Of a stretch of DNA of 64,000 nucleotides, positions 23,958-35,409 are shown piece by piece (the first letter of the stretch is position 1; each line of letters begins with the position of its first letter). The DNA comes from Microbotryomycetes sp. JL201 (taxonomy: Eukaryota; Basidiomycota; Microbotryomycetes). The translations under genes were made by a program, and so were the position numbers. The notes beneath the pieces were generated by a model. That model saw only the letters and a list, made by a program, of their open reading frames with translations. It ran no database searches and was not told the origin of the DNA. Location of the stretch: positions 310,001 through 374,000 of the forward strand of contig JAQYUZ010000001.1 in assembly GCA_033819885.1 (NCBI GenBank), given 5' to 3'.

Positions 23958-24521
23958 TCAGCCCAGCAATCCTAAACCCTGACTTGGTCGGTCTACAGTC
24001 TGTCCCGGCCATGCCCACGGTGAGCCAAGCTCCGTCGTCCCTGGTCGAGTAGCTCCGTTCTGAACAGCCGTTTCGCTCCCTTGAGTGAGTCCGACGACTG
24101 TCCGCAAACGCCGGTTTTCCTGACCTAACCGCGGTGGCGACGGGAACAAAGTAGCGTATGATCGACCTGGCGCAGTCACTGGCGTTTCTGGTACCGAAAC
24201 CGACGAGCCGTTCGTGCTGAATGGTTCTGAAGAGGTTGATCCTCGCCTGTCGCAAGCGTTTGATGGCGTCCTTGAAATCCGAGATCCTTTCCTGTGTGGC
24301 GGAGACAAAGGAGATGGAAGCAAGGTCTGACGAGCGCTACTGGTGGTATTGAAAGCTGATGACATGGTGTACTTGACCAAGAGAGCTCGTAATTGGACGT
24401 TTTCTTGTCCGAGACGAGCGAGCTGTTCTCGCAAGACTCCAATCTCTTCAAGGGCGCGATCGAGTTCACTTTGCGGAGAACACGCCCGTTTTGCCTCACG
24501 TGCAAGATTCCTGACTCTCAA
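23958..24521 (-). CDS. small coiled-coil protein, 5' end unresolved
   Basis: An unrecognised protein of at least 187 residues. The upstream part, LDRALEEIGVLREQLARLGQENVQLRALL, is a good heptad coiled coil; the rest is Ser/Thr/Pro-rich with basic patches and two LGQEN repeats (residues ~37 and ~132). The frame opens with TTG after an in-frame stop, so the true start must come from an upstream exon on the minus strand or from an internal ATG. A reading frame at 24661-24963 (MQPSMLPSLVTGPSPAP) could hold the first exon, but I could not find a convincing join. Confidence 0.45.
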   Translation of the reverse strand: MRVRNLAREAKRACSPQSELDRALEEIGVLREQLARLGQENVQLRALLVKYTMSSAFNTTSSARQTLLPSPLSPPHRKGSRISRTPSNACDRRGSTSSEPFSTNGSSVSVPETPVTAPGRSYATLFPSPPRLGQENRRLRTVVGLTQGSETAVQNGATRPGTTELGSPWAWPGQTVDRPSQGLGLLG

Positions 24522-25203
24522 CGTGAATCACTAATAGCACAGAGCGAGAATCTGCTTTGGCATACTCCGCGAACTCACAGTGGCGATTCGCTTAAATAGC
24601 AATCCTACAAGACCAACAGGAATGAATCGTCAAGATAACTCGCTCAAGATGCTTAGGCACTCACAACTCCGTCAAACAGACACGCTGCACATGGGTTCGT
24701 GCCCGAGCTGGACAAAGGGCGCGTTCGCGCAGGCCGGCAGTATGAGTTTCTGAGGCAGAACAAAGGGCGCTGAGCCGCCTCACCAGTGGTACCGGCGTTC
24801 GAGACACTGTGTTAATAGACGACAAAGTCAGCCGTCGTTTTGTCGCCGTCGAAAGAGTGGCAAGTTGAAAGAGACTCGCGTGCGTGCAAGTTTGAGGCTT
24901 AGAGGGAGCTAGCGGAGCAGGAGATGGACCAGTCACGAGTGAAGGCAACATGGAAGGTTGCATCTGCTCAAAAGGTGAAGAAGAGCAAGAGGGCTGGACA
25001 TGAAAAAGGTAGCACTATGTCCACATGGCTCGTCACTCGCGGCATGTCCCCGAGGAGTTTCACAAATGCTATAGCCGAATAAGGTTTTGACGTGGTCATG
25101 GTCACCTGATCTGATTGCAAGCTGAGTGGTCGAGGATCGACCGGGCCGGACCGACTCCTCATCTCGACGCATGTTCGTCCGCAGCGGTATACGCACAGGC
25201 CAC

Positions 25204-27132
25204 CTACACACACTCTACCGGTCGTGTCCAGTCGGGAATAAAGCCTGTCACACTCGTCTGTTCTGCCAAACTGTCCCAGGCCTCGCGGAAGAGCTCGACG
25301 CCACCGCTCTTAAGCGCGCCAACGAGCGAACCTCCGATCCACGGTAAGAGCGCAGGAGCAAACGCCGGAGCCATTCCAGACTTTTCATTTTGATGACCGT
25401 CGGTCGGATGAGAGGCGGGATTGTTGAGTATTGCTACGTGGGGTTCTAATGGCGCGAGCGCCGCAAATCTTGACCTTGAACGAAATGCAGACAATCTCCT
25501 TGTTGTCCTAGCATGTGACAATGTCTCCGCGCGTTCAGATTCTGGCAACGGTGAAGGCGGCGGCGAAACCGGATGCGCTTCAGCCAGCGCCGTTCTGAGC
25601 GCGTCATCCAGCCTGGGCAAGAAGCCTGGCAGCATGGCAGTTCCGCCAGACACGATCATGTTTGACACCATAACTTTGCGAAGATCGATAGACAACTGCG
25701 GCGAAGAGATCGACGTCCGTCAATGCAGGCTGAAACTGGGGAACAAAGGGCCTTTGTTTTGCTCACATTGTTCAAGCATTCGAGGATCAGCTCAACGAGA
25801 CTCAATTCGTCTTCATCCCCGCTCTCGAAAATAACTTCGGCCGTCCTCTCGCGCACCCACCCTGGAACCTGAATCCAACCGCGACCCACGCCACCTGTTG
25901 CCGCCGGTTTGCCGAAATTCGGTATCGGAAAGGCGATAGTAGACGCAGCTGAAGAAACGGCATACCGTTTCTCGTATCTTCTCAAGAAGGTCGCATCTCG
26001 GTCTAGGAGCTCGTCCACTTCGTCGTCTACAAGCATGCGTTCCGGCTCGAGGACCGCTTCGAATGTCTCTCGATCGGCGTTTCCGACATAACACAACCTC
26101 GATACCATTTCTTGGAGCAGATCGTCCGAAAGGACTTCTGGAGGTATGCGTGATATCGTTGGGCGCGCACTCGAGTTGAGCGTCGACGGCGGTTTCGCGT
26201 ACGATCCGAACAGCAAGAGCAAGGACCCTAGTCGTCTTGCGAGCTTTTGACCAGCCCGAGTGGTCGAAAGCATGGACTGGAACATGGGTCGAGACGCAAA
26301 GACCTGAAGCGAGAGTATTGTAAACGCGCGCCTCGCGCCACAGCCGCGAGCGACGTACCGGCACGATGCTCGTCTCCAAATTGCCGCACTCGACCACGAG
26401 CCCGGTCACCGTACCGCACGCCATCGACGAGAGCACGCAAGCAGGGGCATAGCTGATTGAAGGGACCTGCGTCATGGTTTCGTCAAGTATCGATACTGGG
26501 CCCATTAGTCGCGCGTGCTACGCACTTGCAAATTTTCGAATAGAATCCGCGCAATCATCTCTTTGATTTTGACTGACTGCAATGCGGTATCGACAATGAC
26601 AACCTTGCGAGATCTTGAATCGACCATGAGAATGCTGACCAACCGTGTCAGTGCAGAGCTCGGCCATTGCGGCAGATGCACATCTGACTGACTCGTGCCA
26701 GACGCGTCTGAGACACCTCTTTGTCCTGTTTTCACGGATTTTCCATACCAATGGTCCCGGCTCGTTCTGGTCGAGTGTCCATAATTGTCTTTCATTGTCC
26801 GAATGACCGGGCAAGGCGCCAAGCAACGCACGAACGCTCAAGCAGGCGCGAGGTGCGGCTTCGCCGCTGAAGCCAACTTTCCATACGCTGCTGCCGAGAT
26901 CGAGTACGATACGATCTTCTGTGCCGTACAGCGAGTGCCTCGAGCGTAACGAAGTGGCGTAGACGCTTACGCTCATGCTCGTACTCGCAGATGACCCGGC
27001 GCCTGCTTGGAGCACCGAAAGTGTCGCTGGTATCCGAGTCCGAGAAGAGCTTGGCGCAATGGCCGACGGCCGCATTGAAGCTGGTTCAGGCCGCTCTCGC
27101 CGAGCCGAGTCTGACGCCGCAGAGGACGACAT
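25204..27132 (-). CDS. ARP10: actin-related protein Arp10/Arp11 (dynactin pointed end)
   Basis: Actin-fold subunit of the dynactin pointed-end complex, which works with cytoplasmic dynein in nuclear migration. The ATG at 27130-27132 starts a Ser/Ala-rich lead. The first conserved block is DRIVLDLGSSVWKVGFSGE, the actin phosphate-1 loop. Later blocks are VSILDETMTQVPSISYAPACVLSS, GTVTGLVVECGNLETSIVPV, the helix-rich middle VLSDDLLQEMVSRLCYVGNAD, MVSNMIVSGGTAMLPGFLPRL and the C-terminal LLPWIGGSLVGALKSGGVELFREAWD, the actin PYAAWIGGS-like strand. At least five introns are implied. Divergence from conventional actin and the length favour Arp10/ACTR10 over other Arps; the exact paralogue is an inference. 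Confidence 0.78.
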
Positions 27133-27633
27133 GGCTACCAGTTACAGCACAGCTGTCCTCCAATTGCCTCAAGTCACCACGGCCGATTAGTAATGAGATT
27201 CAAGCGTGCCGTTCGCCTGTGAATATGACGTGGAACGGGCGCGCGTCTCGTCGCGTCTTGTCGCGTGCGCTGCAAGCAGAGCAATGTCGGGCGTAGGTCC
27301 ACTACAGCAAGTTTGCGTCTTTCCTCGCTCGTACGACGAAGCGCCGAGCCCTCGACAAAGCAGAGGAAGAGGTATGGCAACGTCAAGTCGGTGCGCATGT
27401 GTTTTCATATATGTGACGTTGTTGCATTATTTCAGGCTTCAGGTTGCTTGTCGACATATGAATGTTGGCTGTCAATGATCTTAGAACGCGCTGGTAGAAT
27501 GATTGCCTCAGCAGCAGCCGCCGAACGATCGCCGGCGCGTGCCGTTCGGGCGGACCTTCGCATTCCCGCCCACACACGACGTGCTTGACAGGGTGGACGA
27601 GAACCTGCCAGCAATCCGATCATCACGCCAGGG
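27133..27633. other. divergent promoter region, ARP10/SSK1
   Basis: Five hundred bases between two divergent starts. No conserved protein frame, repeat or RNA gene was seen. It should hold both promoters. Confidence 0.5.
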
Positions 27634-30600
27634 ATGAGTGAGGGACGGGCAGGGCCGTCGCCGAGCAGGCGGCGACCGTCGATCACCTCGGCTGCTGCTG
27701 CGCGCACTGTCGAGAGTGTGCGACCGTCGTCAAGGTCAGCCTCGACGTCATCTTCACTGTTTGACTCGTCAGACACGAGCTCGAACGAGACGCCGCGGGC
27801 GTCATTACGAGCAGGGCACGGCTCGGGGCGTGAGTCTTGCGATCGAGTGTCCGCTGTGTGCGAGCGTGCTGACGCGCCGTTACAGAGCCGCACTCGCTCC
27901 GAGGTCAGTTTCTCAGTCGATTCATCGGCAACTTTCGCTCGTCCTCTAGCGGTGGACAGCCACCGTCGCCGTCGACATCGTTCAACGCTGGTCGACCGTC
28001 GCTGCCGCGCAGCTTGTCATCTCCGTCAGACGTCGCTTCGCCGAGTGTGTCGACGCCTTTTGACGCCCCAACAGCGCCTGCCATGCATCCGCCCTCGCCT
28101 GGCGATACGTCGTTCGCGAAACGACTCAAGCCTTCGTTCGCCAGGCGAGCGACAACGGCCGGCGGCGGCGGCGTCTCGTCATCCCCAGTCACCTCGCCAG
28201 CCCACTCGCCATCGATGGAATCACTTCCAAGACCGTCACCGGGCTCCCCCGCGACGCTCAGAGGCAGAGAACGCGACCCGATGGACTTTGCCGTGCCGGG
28301 CGGCCCGAGCTCACCAGCGTGGCGTTCGACAGCGACCGCGACAACTCCAGACACTGACGGCGGCAGCGCGCACAGGGGACCGCCAATCAGAAGAGGCAGC
28401 GCCGTCAGTCAGTCAACGGTCAGGCCCGACTCTGGCGTCCGTACACCGTTGGAAGACTGGGGCGCCGGACTCGATCCAATCTCCGAGCCTACAGAGTTAC
28501 AGTCAGCACCGGTTGAGCGGCCTCTGGAAGTCATCACCACTCTATTACCCCCGACCTTGCTCCTGCTGGCCCAGCTCGGGCCCTCTCACTTGTTCTCACC
28601 ATCATTGTCGCTCGGCTCGCTGCTCGAAGCCGCCACATTCAACAGCACGCTCGGTTCGAGCGCTGCATCTCAAAGCACAGCATTCTCGGATCAGGCGAGC
28701 ATCTCGTCCATGGCATCTTCGACCTCTTCCTTCAAGCTGTTCAACGCGTCAGACATGTCGCACGCATGCTCGCACGAGCTTCATGCGCCGAGCACGCTTC
28801 CAATGCCGGCAGTCAGTGCTGCAGCCATCTGGCGCTTGTTCAGAGGATTTGAATGGATCGGCGAGATTGGGCTGCAAGCGCCTGCAATGATCGACAACCC
28901 ATCGCCAAATGTTGAGCACGAAGCGGACGTTCCATCTTTCGACATGGTTTCGCTCCTGCAGGGCGTCGCCGACATTCTCGCAGCGGACGCGGCGGCGAAA
29001 GGAGTCGAGCTCGTGGCCGCGCACGAATGGAAGGGAGCGGCCCCAAGTCCGGTCTCGACACCATCTGCAGACACCACGCCGCCGAAAGAAAAGAAGATCG
29101 CCGCCGAGACACGAGAGCTGTCGATCAGGGGAGACGAGCGGGCGTGGTCTGTCGTATGTGCATGGGTAAGTGTTTCACGCTCTCGAGGGATTCTATGCCG
29201 GCGCTGACGCGACTGCATTGCCCCAGATACTTCATCACATCATCGCGAGCGCTGCTCCCGGGTCATCCATTGCAATCAACTTCAGTGCGATCGAGACACA
29301 GCCCCCGACTCGCCATGAGAGCCCTGTCGGGGCACTGCCTGACCTCGATCCAACGCCGAGAGCAGCCACATGGTGGAACATCGGTCTCGACATCACCGTT
29401 GTGCCCGCCGTTTCGATGTCGTCGCCGTTGACTGCCATTGCGCCCCCACCAGAGCAGCCGACTCCGCCTTTTGAAGGCACCGTCGCCAAGACATTGTTCA
29501 AGCAGCTCGGAATCAGAATGACGGACGTGCTCGGCGACGACGGAATACGAACATGGAAGCTCTCGGCGCTCGTCGCTTCGCCCCCAGCCAAAGCGCCAAG
29601 CACGGAACCGGCATCATCGCTCCTCAGTCGCCGCAGAGCAAGTCTCGACGCAAACACGGGCAAAGAGCCAACCATCGCTGAACTCGACCGCTTCGTCGAG
29701 ACGACACTGCGTGCACAAAAAGTCGCTCTGCACTCGGGCGAGAACAGCGTGTTTGCCAAGCACTTGACGGCGTATCTCGCAGGCTGGGGTATGGACGTTC
29801 ATCATGTACCGCTCGAAGCAAGCGTTGGAGGAGCAGACACAATGTGGAGCAAAGGAAAGAGAGAGACGATGGCTGGCGAAGCAGCAGAAAGCGTAGCCTC
29901 GGCTCCGACGCCAGAGGTACCAAAGACGACTTCGCCGCCCGACGGGGCTTCTGTCGTGCCTAACGACGGCTCGACACAGCTCATCGCGATAGACGACGAC
30001 CACGTCACTCTTCGTCGCTTACTCAAGACCGCCCGCATGGCAAGTCCCTTTCCATCGTCACTGATCGCCAAGCGGCCGCAACTCGGCGCGAGACGAGCCC
30101 GGTCGAGTCCTCACGTCCGACAACTCCAGCACCTGCCAGCCGTCAACTCGAACACGGTCATTATCCACTTTGCGAGTCTCACACACTATAAAGCGATCAA
30201 AGATGTCGTTCAGGAGATGCTGGCGTCAACAAAGCAGCCGAATCTGCCCGAAGTTTTGGTCATCCCAAAGCCAGCAGGTCCGAGGCGCATTGTCACCGCA
30301 ATGTGGACCGCCTTGAAGCATCCGTCGATCGATCCTTCGCTGCCACCGATTGCAACGTCACCCACTTCACCCGGTGGCTCGTATTGGTCGCCCCGCCTCA
30401 GTCCTGCACTGGCGAAAGAGCAGCAAACGGAATACGATTTCGGCATGCACGATGCAGCGAGTATCAAAGAGTCTTCCTACGCCAAGCCACGGACGCCGCC
30501 GGCTCACCTCGCCACCAAGCCGAGAACGCCGCCGGCTCAGTTTAGCAGCGCCGTCCCTGCGCCGGCACATCCGCCCTCGCCGCTTGGCAAAATATCTGAT

Positions 30601-32805
30601 GATCAAGTGTCATACTTTGCTGGCGTCGCCGAAACCTTGGAAGGAAGCTCTCCGAGCGAAGGCATGGTCATCCAGAGCCCTGACGGCCGACCGGCAATCT
30701 TCTTTCAGCCGTCGAGTAAAAACACAAGGCAAGATCGGTCTCGTCAGTCTTTGCGGAATGCCGAGAGACGGGGCTCGACGGAATCCGCTCGACATAGCAC
30801 AAGCGACTCGAGCAGTGCGAGGCCTCCGCTGGCGACGCCTCACGACATCGGACTTGGTCACTCTCGACGACAGTCCTCGAGCGGCTCGTCGGCTCAGTCA
30901 CCGGGCGAAAATGTCATGGTTGGTACACCTGCGCTCACACTCGACTCTTTCATCTCGGCCGCCGCCAAATCTCGTTCGCCCGTCGAGGAGCAAGCGCCCG
31001 AGTTATCGCAACCGGAAGCCAGCTCTTTGTCTCGCCATTCTTCCAGCGCTTCGCGGTCGGCAGGTACGTCACCGAGGGTGGGCGCCGCTTCGGCTTCTGC
31101 ATACGCTGCGAGGCGCATGACGACGAGCGGTAGCATGGGCACGCCGCCCTCGGCATCTGCGCCTGCAAGTCCAAACATCGCCGCACAAAGCATCGGCGGA
31201 GGTCGACAAAGAGAAGCATCGGTGCCGACACCACCGCCACCGCTCGCGATGCGCCGCAGCACAATCTCTGTCAAGAACCGCAGAAAGTCTTCACGTCGGA
31301 CGTCGCTCGCGACTGTGCCTCCGATCAATGTGCTGATCGTCGAAGGTGCGACGCCCTAGAATTGCTGACCCGCTCCGCGTAATGACCAAGTCTTTCCCAC
31401 ACAGACAATCCCATTAACCAAACGATCTTGTCCATGTTCATGAAGAAGAAAGGCATCAAGTACGCTGTCGCAAAGGATGGCGAGGAAGCTGTGCAAAAGT
31501 GGAAAAACGGCAGTTTCCATCTCGTCTTGATGGACATCCAACTTCCGGTCAAGGACGGCATCGAAGCGACGATTGAAATTCGCGATCTCGAAAGACAGAA
31601 CAATGTCGGCACATTTGTCATGACACCGACGCCGAGCGACGCCGGATCGCCTTTGTCGACGAGCGCTCAATCTTCGGCACCATCGACGCCGACGACAGCG
31701 ATCAACACGCCCTCGACCTCGCCTTTGACGATGCCTGTGATTATTGTGGCTTTGACTGCCTCATCATTGCAAGCCGATCGAGTGAAAGCTTTGGCTGCTG
31801 GATGTAACGACTTTTTGACAAAGCCTGTCTCGCTGCCTTGGCTGCAGCAAAAGTTGCTCGAGTGGGGCTCGATGGCGTATTTGAGCGGCTTCTCCTCACC
31901 GCGATCGGACACTATACCCCCGGCGTCGGACAAGACAGCATCTTCGCCTCGTTCGAGATCATTCAGGAAACACGTGACTGCAGGCACTAGCGCACGGGCC
32001 GAACAAGTCTCTGCTCACCTCCATATTGAGCCAAAACTCAACGGGCGCACTGGACCTCGCTCAGAATCGCCAGCTGGTGACGGTAGCTCGAGCAGTGCTC
32101 GATCTTCTTCGCCGGCTCGAGCTGGAGCTGCTGCGGCCATCGCGTTGAAGAAGGAAAGGGCTCAGAGGCGTGCTGCAGCCGCTGCAGCTGCCGTGGCCGC
32201 TTCGAGGTCATCTCCGTCGGCTACACCTCCGAATGAGCCTGCGATTGCACCGCCCGCGGCTTCACAAGAAGTCAACCCGTCGTTCAATATTATCGCGCCC
32301 ACGCCCGAGAGCACACCGCACACTGGAGCTCCTCCCGGCGTCAAGCAAACTGCTGATGCTGGGGCGGACCAGCCGGACAAGGAAACGACAGCGCGGCCGT
32401 CTAATATCGGCATCACCGGGCAGCGTTCGGACGCGGTTGCGGTCACGTCTCCTTCTTCGCCCGGTTCAAGCTTTCCAGCCAATCTTGATGTTGTCGATGA
32501 GAAGCTTGAGAATGTTGCTAGTCAGCGCGGGCAGCAACAGCAACAGCAGAGTGGCAGACCCGGCCCTTCGCCATTAGCACGAGAACAATCCTTGTCAGAC
32601 TTGTCTCTGGATCACGTTGTCGCCGAAGGTGCCAGACTCGCAGGAGCAAGCAGAGGCAGGTCGAGCAGCTCTGGTGACAGTTTTGGACAGGTGAGCACAT
32701 TCTTTCTACAAAGCGGGCCGGCAAAAAAATGTAAGGGGTTGACTAAGTAGAATTTTCGGTCCGATCGCACAGGTCATGTCTAATCCTTATGGGGAACGCC
32801 AATGA
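27634..32805 (+). CDS. SSK1: SSK1-type response regulator with relic histidine-kinase layout
   Basis: Cytosolic response regulator expected to receive phosphate from a Ypd1-type protein and gate the HOG MAP-kinase cascade. Five exons join in phase: 27634-27829, 27886-29165, 29227-31345, 31405-32690 and 32773-32805 (1637 aa). The receiver domain begins VPPINVLIVEDNPINQT, with the acidic pocket formed across the 31346-31404 intron; the phospho-acceptor Asp lies in LVLMDIQLP and the conserved Lys in FLTKPVS. A Ser/Thr/Pro loop of ~45 residues is inserted inside it. Upstream, FDMVSLLQGVADILAADAAAKG and AWSVVCAWILHHIIASA look like the phospho-relay and N-box of hybrid kinases, and LIAIDDDHVTLRRLL like a decayed receiver. 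The remainder is disordered. Confidence 0.86.
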
Positions 32806-33073
32806 TATACGATGTAGAAAGGAACGCGTGCCTGTGATACAAGTGCAGCGCCGGCTCCAGGGGGGTTCGATCCGCTTTCATGTAGCAAAGCTTGGAAGGA
32901 GGGAGTAGGCTTGATGTACGACGTGACTGTTGCGTTTTGATTCGAGTCTCGGTATCGTTTTGTTTTTGTAACGCAAGCAAAGGGGTTCGATAGCTTTGCC
33001 TGGGCTTGTTCTGGCTGCGCTCAGGCCCCGCGTGCACTCTTTGCGCCTTTGATTCTGACGACACTCGCCCAAC

Positions 33074-34056
33074 ATGCGTCAACTCAAGCATCATGAGGCC
33101 AAGCTGCTCAAAAAGGTACGCCAATGTACCAGCGTCGTCTCTTTGTCAGAGCTGTCGGCGTGCATGACTGTGCCGCGCGCGCTTTTTTGGACGAGCCAAA
33201 CGACGCAAACTGTAGCAAAAGGCGCTGACGCAGCGACCTTGTTCTGGATTTGACAGGTCGACTTTTTACAATGGAAGTCGGACAGCAACATGCGCGAGGT
33301 CAAGGTCATGCGGCGGTATCATGTGCAGAACAGGCGAGTACCATCGCGGCCGACCTGAGCCTGCACGCTGACACCGTTCGATTGGGCAATCCTTGCTTGT
33401 GACACGATACAGGGAAGACTATCACGCTTACAACAAGATTTGCGGTCAAGTGAGGAGGCTCAGTCATTTGCTCAGTCGGTTGCCACCCCAAGACCCGTTT
33501 CGATCAAAGTACGAAGACATGCTCTTGAGCAAACTTTACGACATGGGCATTCTGGACAGAGGAGCAAAGATGAGTGACATTGAAGGCAGTGATGCTCCCG
33601 TTGTCAAAGGGTTCAAGGGCGAGATCAAGGACAATGAGGGACAGGGCAAGAGGGAAGGCAAGGTCACGGTCGGCGCATTGTGCAGGAGGAGGTTGGCAGT
33701 TGTTTTGGTCAGGCTCAAGATGGCAGAGACGGTCAAGATGGTCAGTCGCCACGTCACTATTTTGTCTCTAAAATCGTCAGAGGCTGACTCGGAATCTTTG
33801 AATCAGGCCGTCACGTACATTGAACAAGGCCACGTTCGAGTTGGACCCGACACAATCACAGATCCAGCCTTTCTCGTGACGCGCAACATGGAAGACTTTG
33901 TCACTTGGGTCGATACGTCAAAGCTCAAGCGTCACGTCCAGCGCTACAACGTACGTTCGCGCATCCATCCAAGCCGTGCCGATCTAAGCTGCGTGCTGAA
34001 AAACTGTCTTCAACGCTATGCAGGACGAGCTCGACGATTTCGAACTTTTGGCTTAG
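33074..34056 (+). CDS. IMP3: U3 snoRNP protein IMP3
   Basis: S4-fold RNA-binding protein of the U3 snoRNP/SSU processome, needed for 18S rRNA processing in the nucleolus. Five exons: 33074-33115, 33257-33333, 33413-33740, 33807-33950 and 34024-34056, coding 207 aa. The protein follows yeast Imp3 almost throughout: [108 protein letters not shown] and [10 protein letters not shown]. It carries a ~25-residue charged insert after MSDIEG. The second intron starts with GC, not GT; only this join keeps [12 protein letters not shown] in frame. It converges on CSL4. Confidence 0.94.
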
Positions 34057-34172
34057 TATCGTGTGGCTATTTATTTTCGGTTGTGTCGTCAATCTTGCCT
34101 TGTTGTCACATTTCTTCCTGGAGACTGTTACATCTTACAACATTTTGGGTGACGAACCATCAAGAACTACCT

Positions 34173-34940
34173 CTATGCTTCAGGCCCAGCCACTTTCCGA
34201 CCCTCAATTTCGCCTGTGCTTGGGTCTCGCATTTCCTCCCAGCTGACAGCTTCGAGAGGGGTTCCGGTGCTTGACGACACTGCGAACAAGACACCGAGCG
34301 AGTTTGCCGCTGTCGACAAGAAATCTGCGCAGCGAAAGTGAGAGCGTCAGCAAATCTTTCCTGTCGAACGAATGGCCGCAGTCCAGTCGGATACTGACAT
34401 GATCGAGAGTCGCCAAGAGAGATCTGCAGACGAGGAAAGCGCTTAGCATACATGTTTGAAGCTCAGATTGCGACGGCTGTGACGCACCACCTTTGCCCTG
34501 ACGACATCTCCCGGCCTGAAGCACGACCAGATCTGAACAGATTCTGAATTGAGGATTCAATCTTGGAGCCAGCATGACGAGCTACTCACCTTGACTGAAT
34601 CCTTATTTGTTTGTCTGACGTCTTGCGCCCTGATAGCGCCCTGGTAGTCTGGTCTACAAGGGCGGCCATCGACCGTGAGCAAGCTCAGCGTTGCGTTCAT
34701 CCTCGTGATGCGCGTGACTGTGCCAATGACGATAGAATCCGGTTCTGGAACCATCTGTTGGTCTTGCTTGTGCGACGTGACAGAGACGACATTGGTTTTC
34801 GTGTCGTGCGAGACGAAGCCGGCGAGCGAGCTCAAGAGCGTTGCATGACGCATGTATGTGCCTTGACCGGGCTTGAGAGAGGCAGAGGCAATATTTGCTA
34901 TTGTGATGGGCTGTCCAGGAACGACATACTGCTGCGACAT
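34173..34940 (-). CDS. CSL4: exosome subunit Csl4
   Basis: S1-domain cap subunit of the RNA exosome, acting in nuclear and cytoplasmic RNA decay. The ATG at 34938-34940 gives [12 protein letters not shown], then GPGTY-like [87 protein letters not shown] and the C-terminal [18 protein letters not shown]. The last block keeps the WxxM...TG..E.RK pattern of Csl4, though the Cys of the usual CPxTG is replaced (RDPSTG). At least three introns. It shares a 77-bp divergent promoter with TOM5 and converges on IMP3. Confidence 0.92.
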
Positions 34941-35017
34941 GGGACGGGTTCGTAGCCAAAAGCCGAAAATCCCAAATGCTCCGCTGAGCGTCTTGTCCGC
35001 TCTCACTCATCGTCGTC

Positions 35018-35409
35018 ATGTTTGCAGGCGGTGAGTCTCATGACTCGAGTCGGCTCCTCGTATCGCTAGTGCAGGGCTCAGACAGGTCCTAGACGGCACT
35101 GTCGGCTCCTGTCTCGGCGACGCCGCTCTTCCCTCGACATCGCTGCTTCACACTGCAAGCAGCCAGTAACACAGACTGACTTGTCTTGCACATATAGCTG
35201 GTCAAGGTCCCACGCCCGCTCAAATCGCGTTGGCGAAGCAGCAAGCACGCACAACGCTGCAATCGTTCGTCATTACAGCCGGCCTTTTGCGAGCAGGTGA
35301 GCACTCTGCGCCAGCGTAACAAGGATATTCATTGCGCTGTGATACTGATGCTTGTCGTGTCGTTGCAGCGCCGTTCGCTCTCGACTGGATCCGATCTTTC
35401 TTCCGCTAA
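35018..35409 (+). CDS. TOM5: mitochondrial import receptor subunit Tom5 (50 aa, three exons)
   Basis: Tiny outer-membrane subunit of the TOM translocase. Exons 35018-35030, 35198-35296 and 35369-35409 join in phase to a 50-residue protein that starts MFAGAGQGPTPAQIALAKQQ. It has one C-terminal membrane helix, SFVITAGLLRAAPFALDWIR. This matches human TOMM5 (51 aa) in size and in the pattern F-x-x-x-x-x-LLR-x-x-PF. Introns of 167 and 72 nt have GTGAGT/GTGAGC donors and TAG/CAG acceptors. The first coding exon is only 13 nt, so the gene is easy to miss. The 77 bp upstream are shared with CSL4. Confidence 0.85.

Noticed and set aside
30350-31120. Second plus-strand frame of 256 codons inside SSK1
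   Set aside because: Overlaps the SSK1 disordered region in another frame; Arg/Ser/Pro composition is what GC-rich codon use produces.
32862-32876. B-box-like GGTTCGATCC downstream of SSK1
   Set aside because: The flanking bases do not form a T-stem and no A-box lies at a fitting distance upstream.
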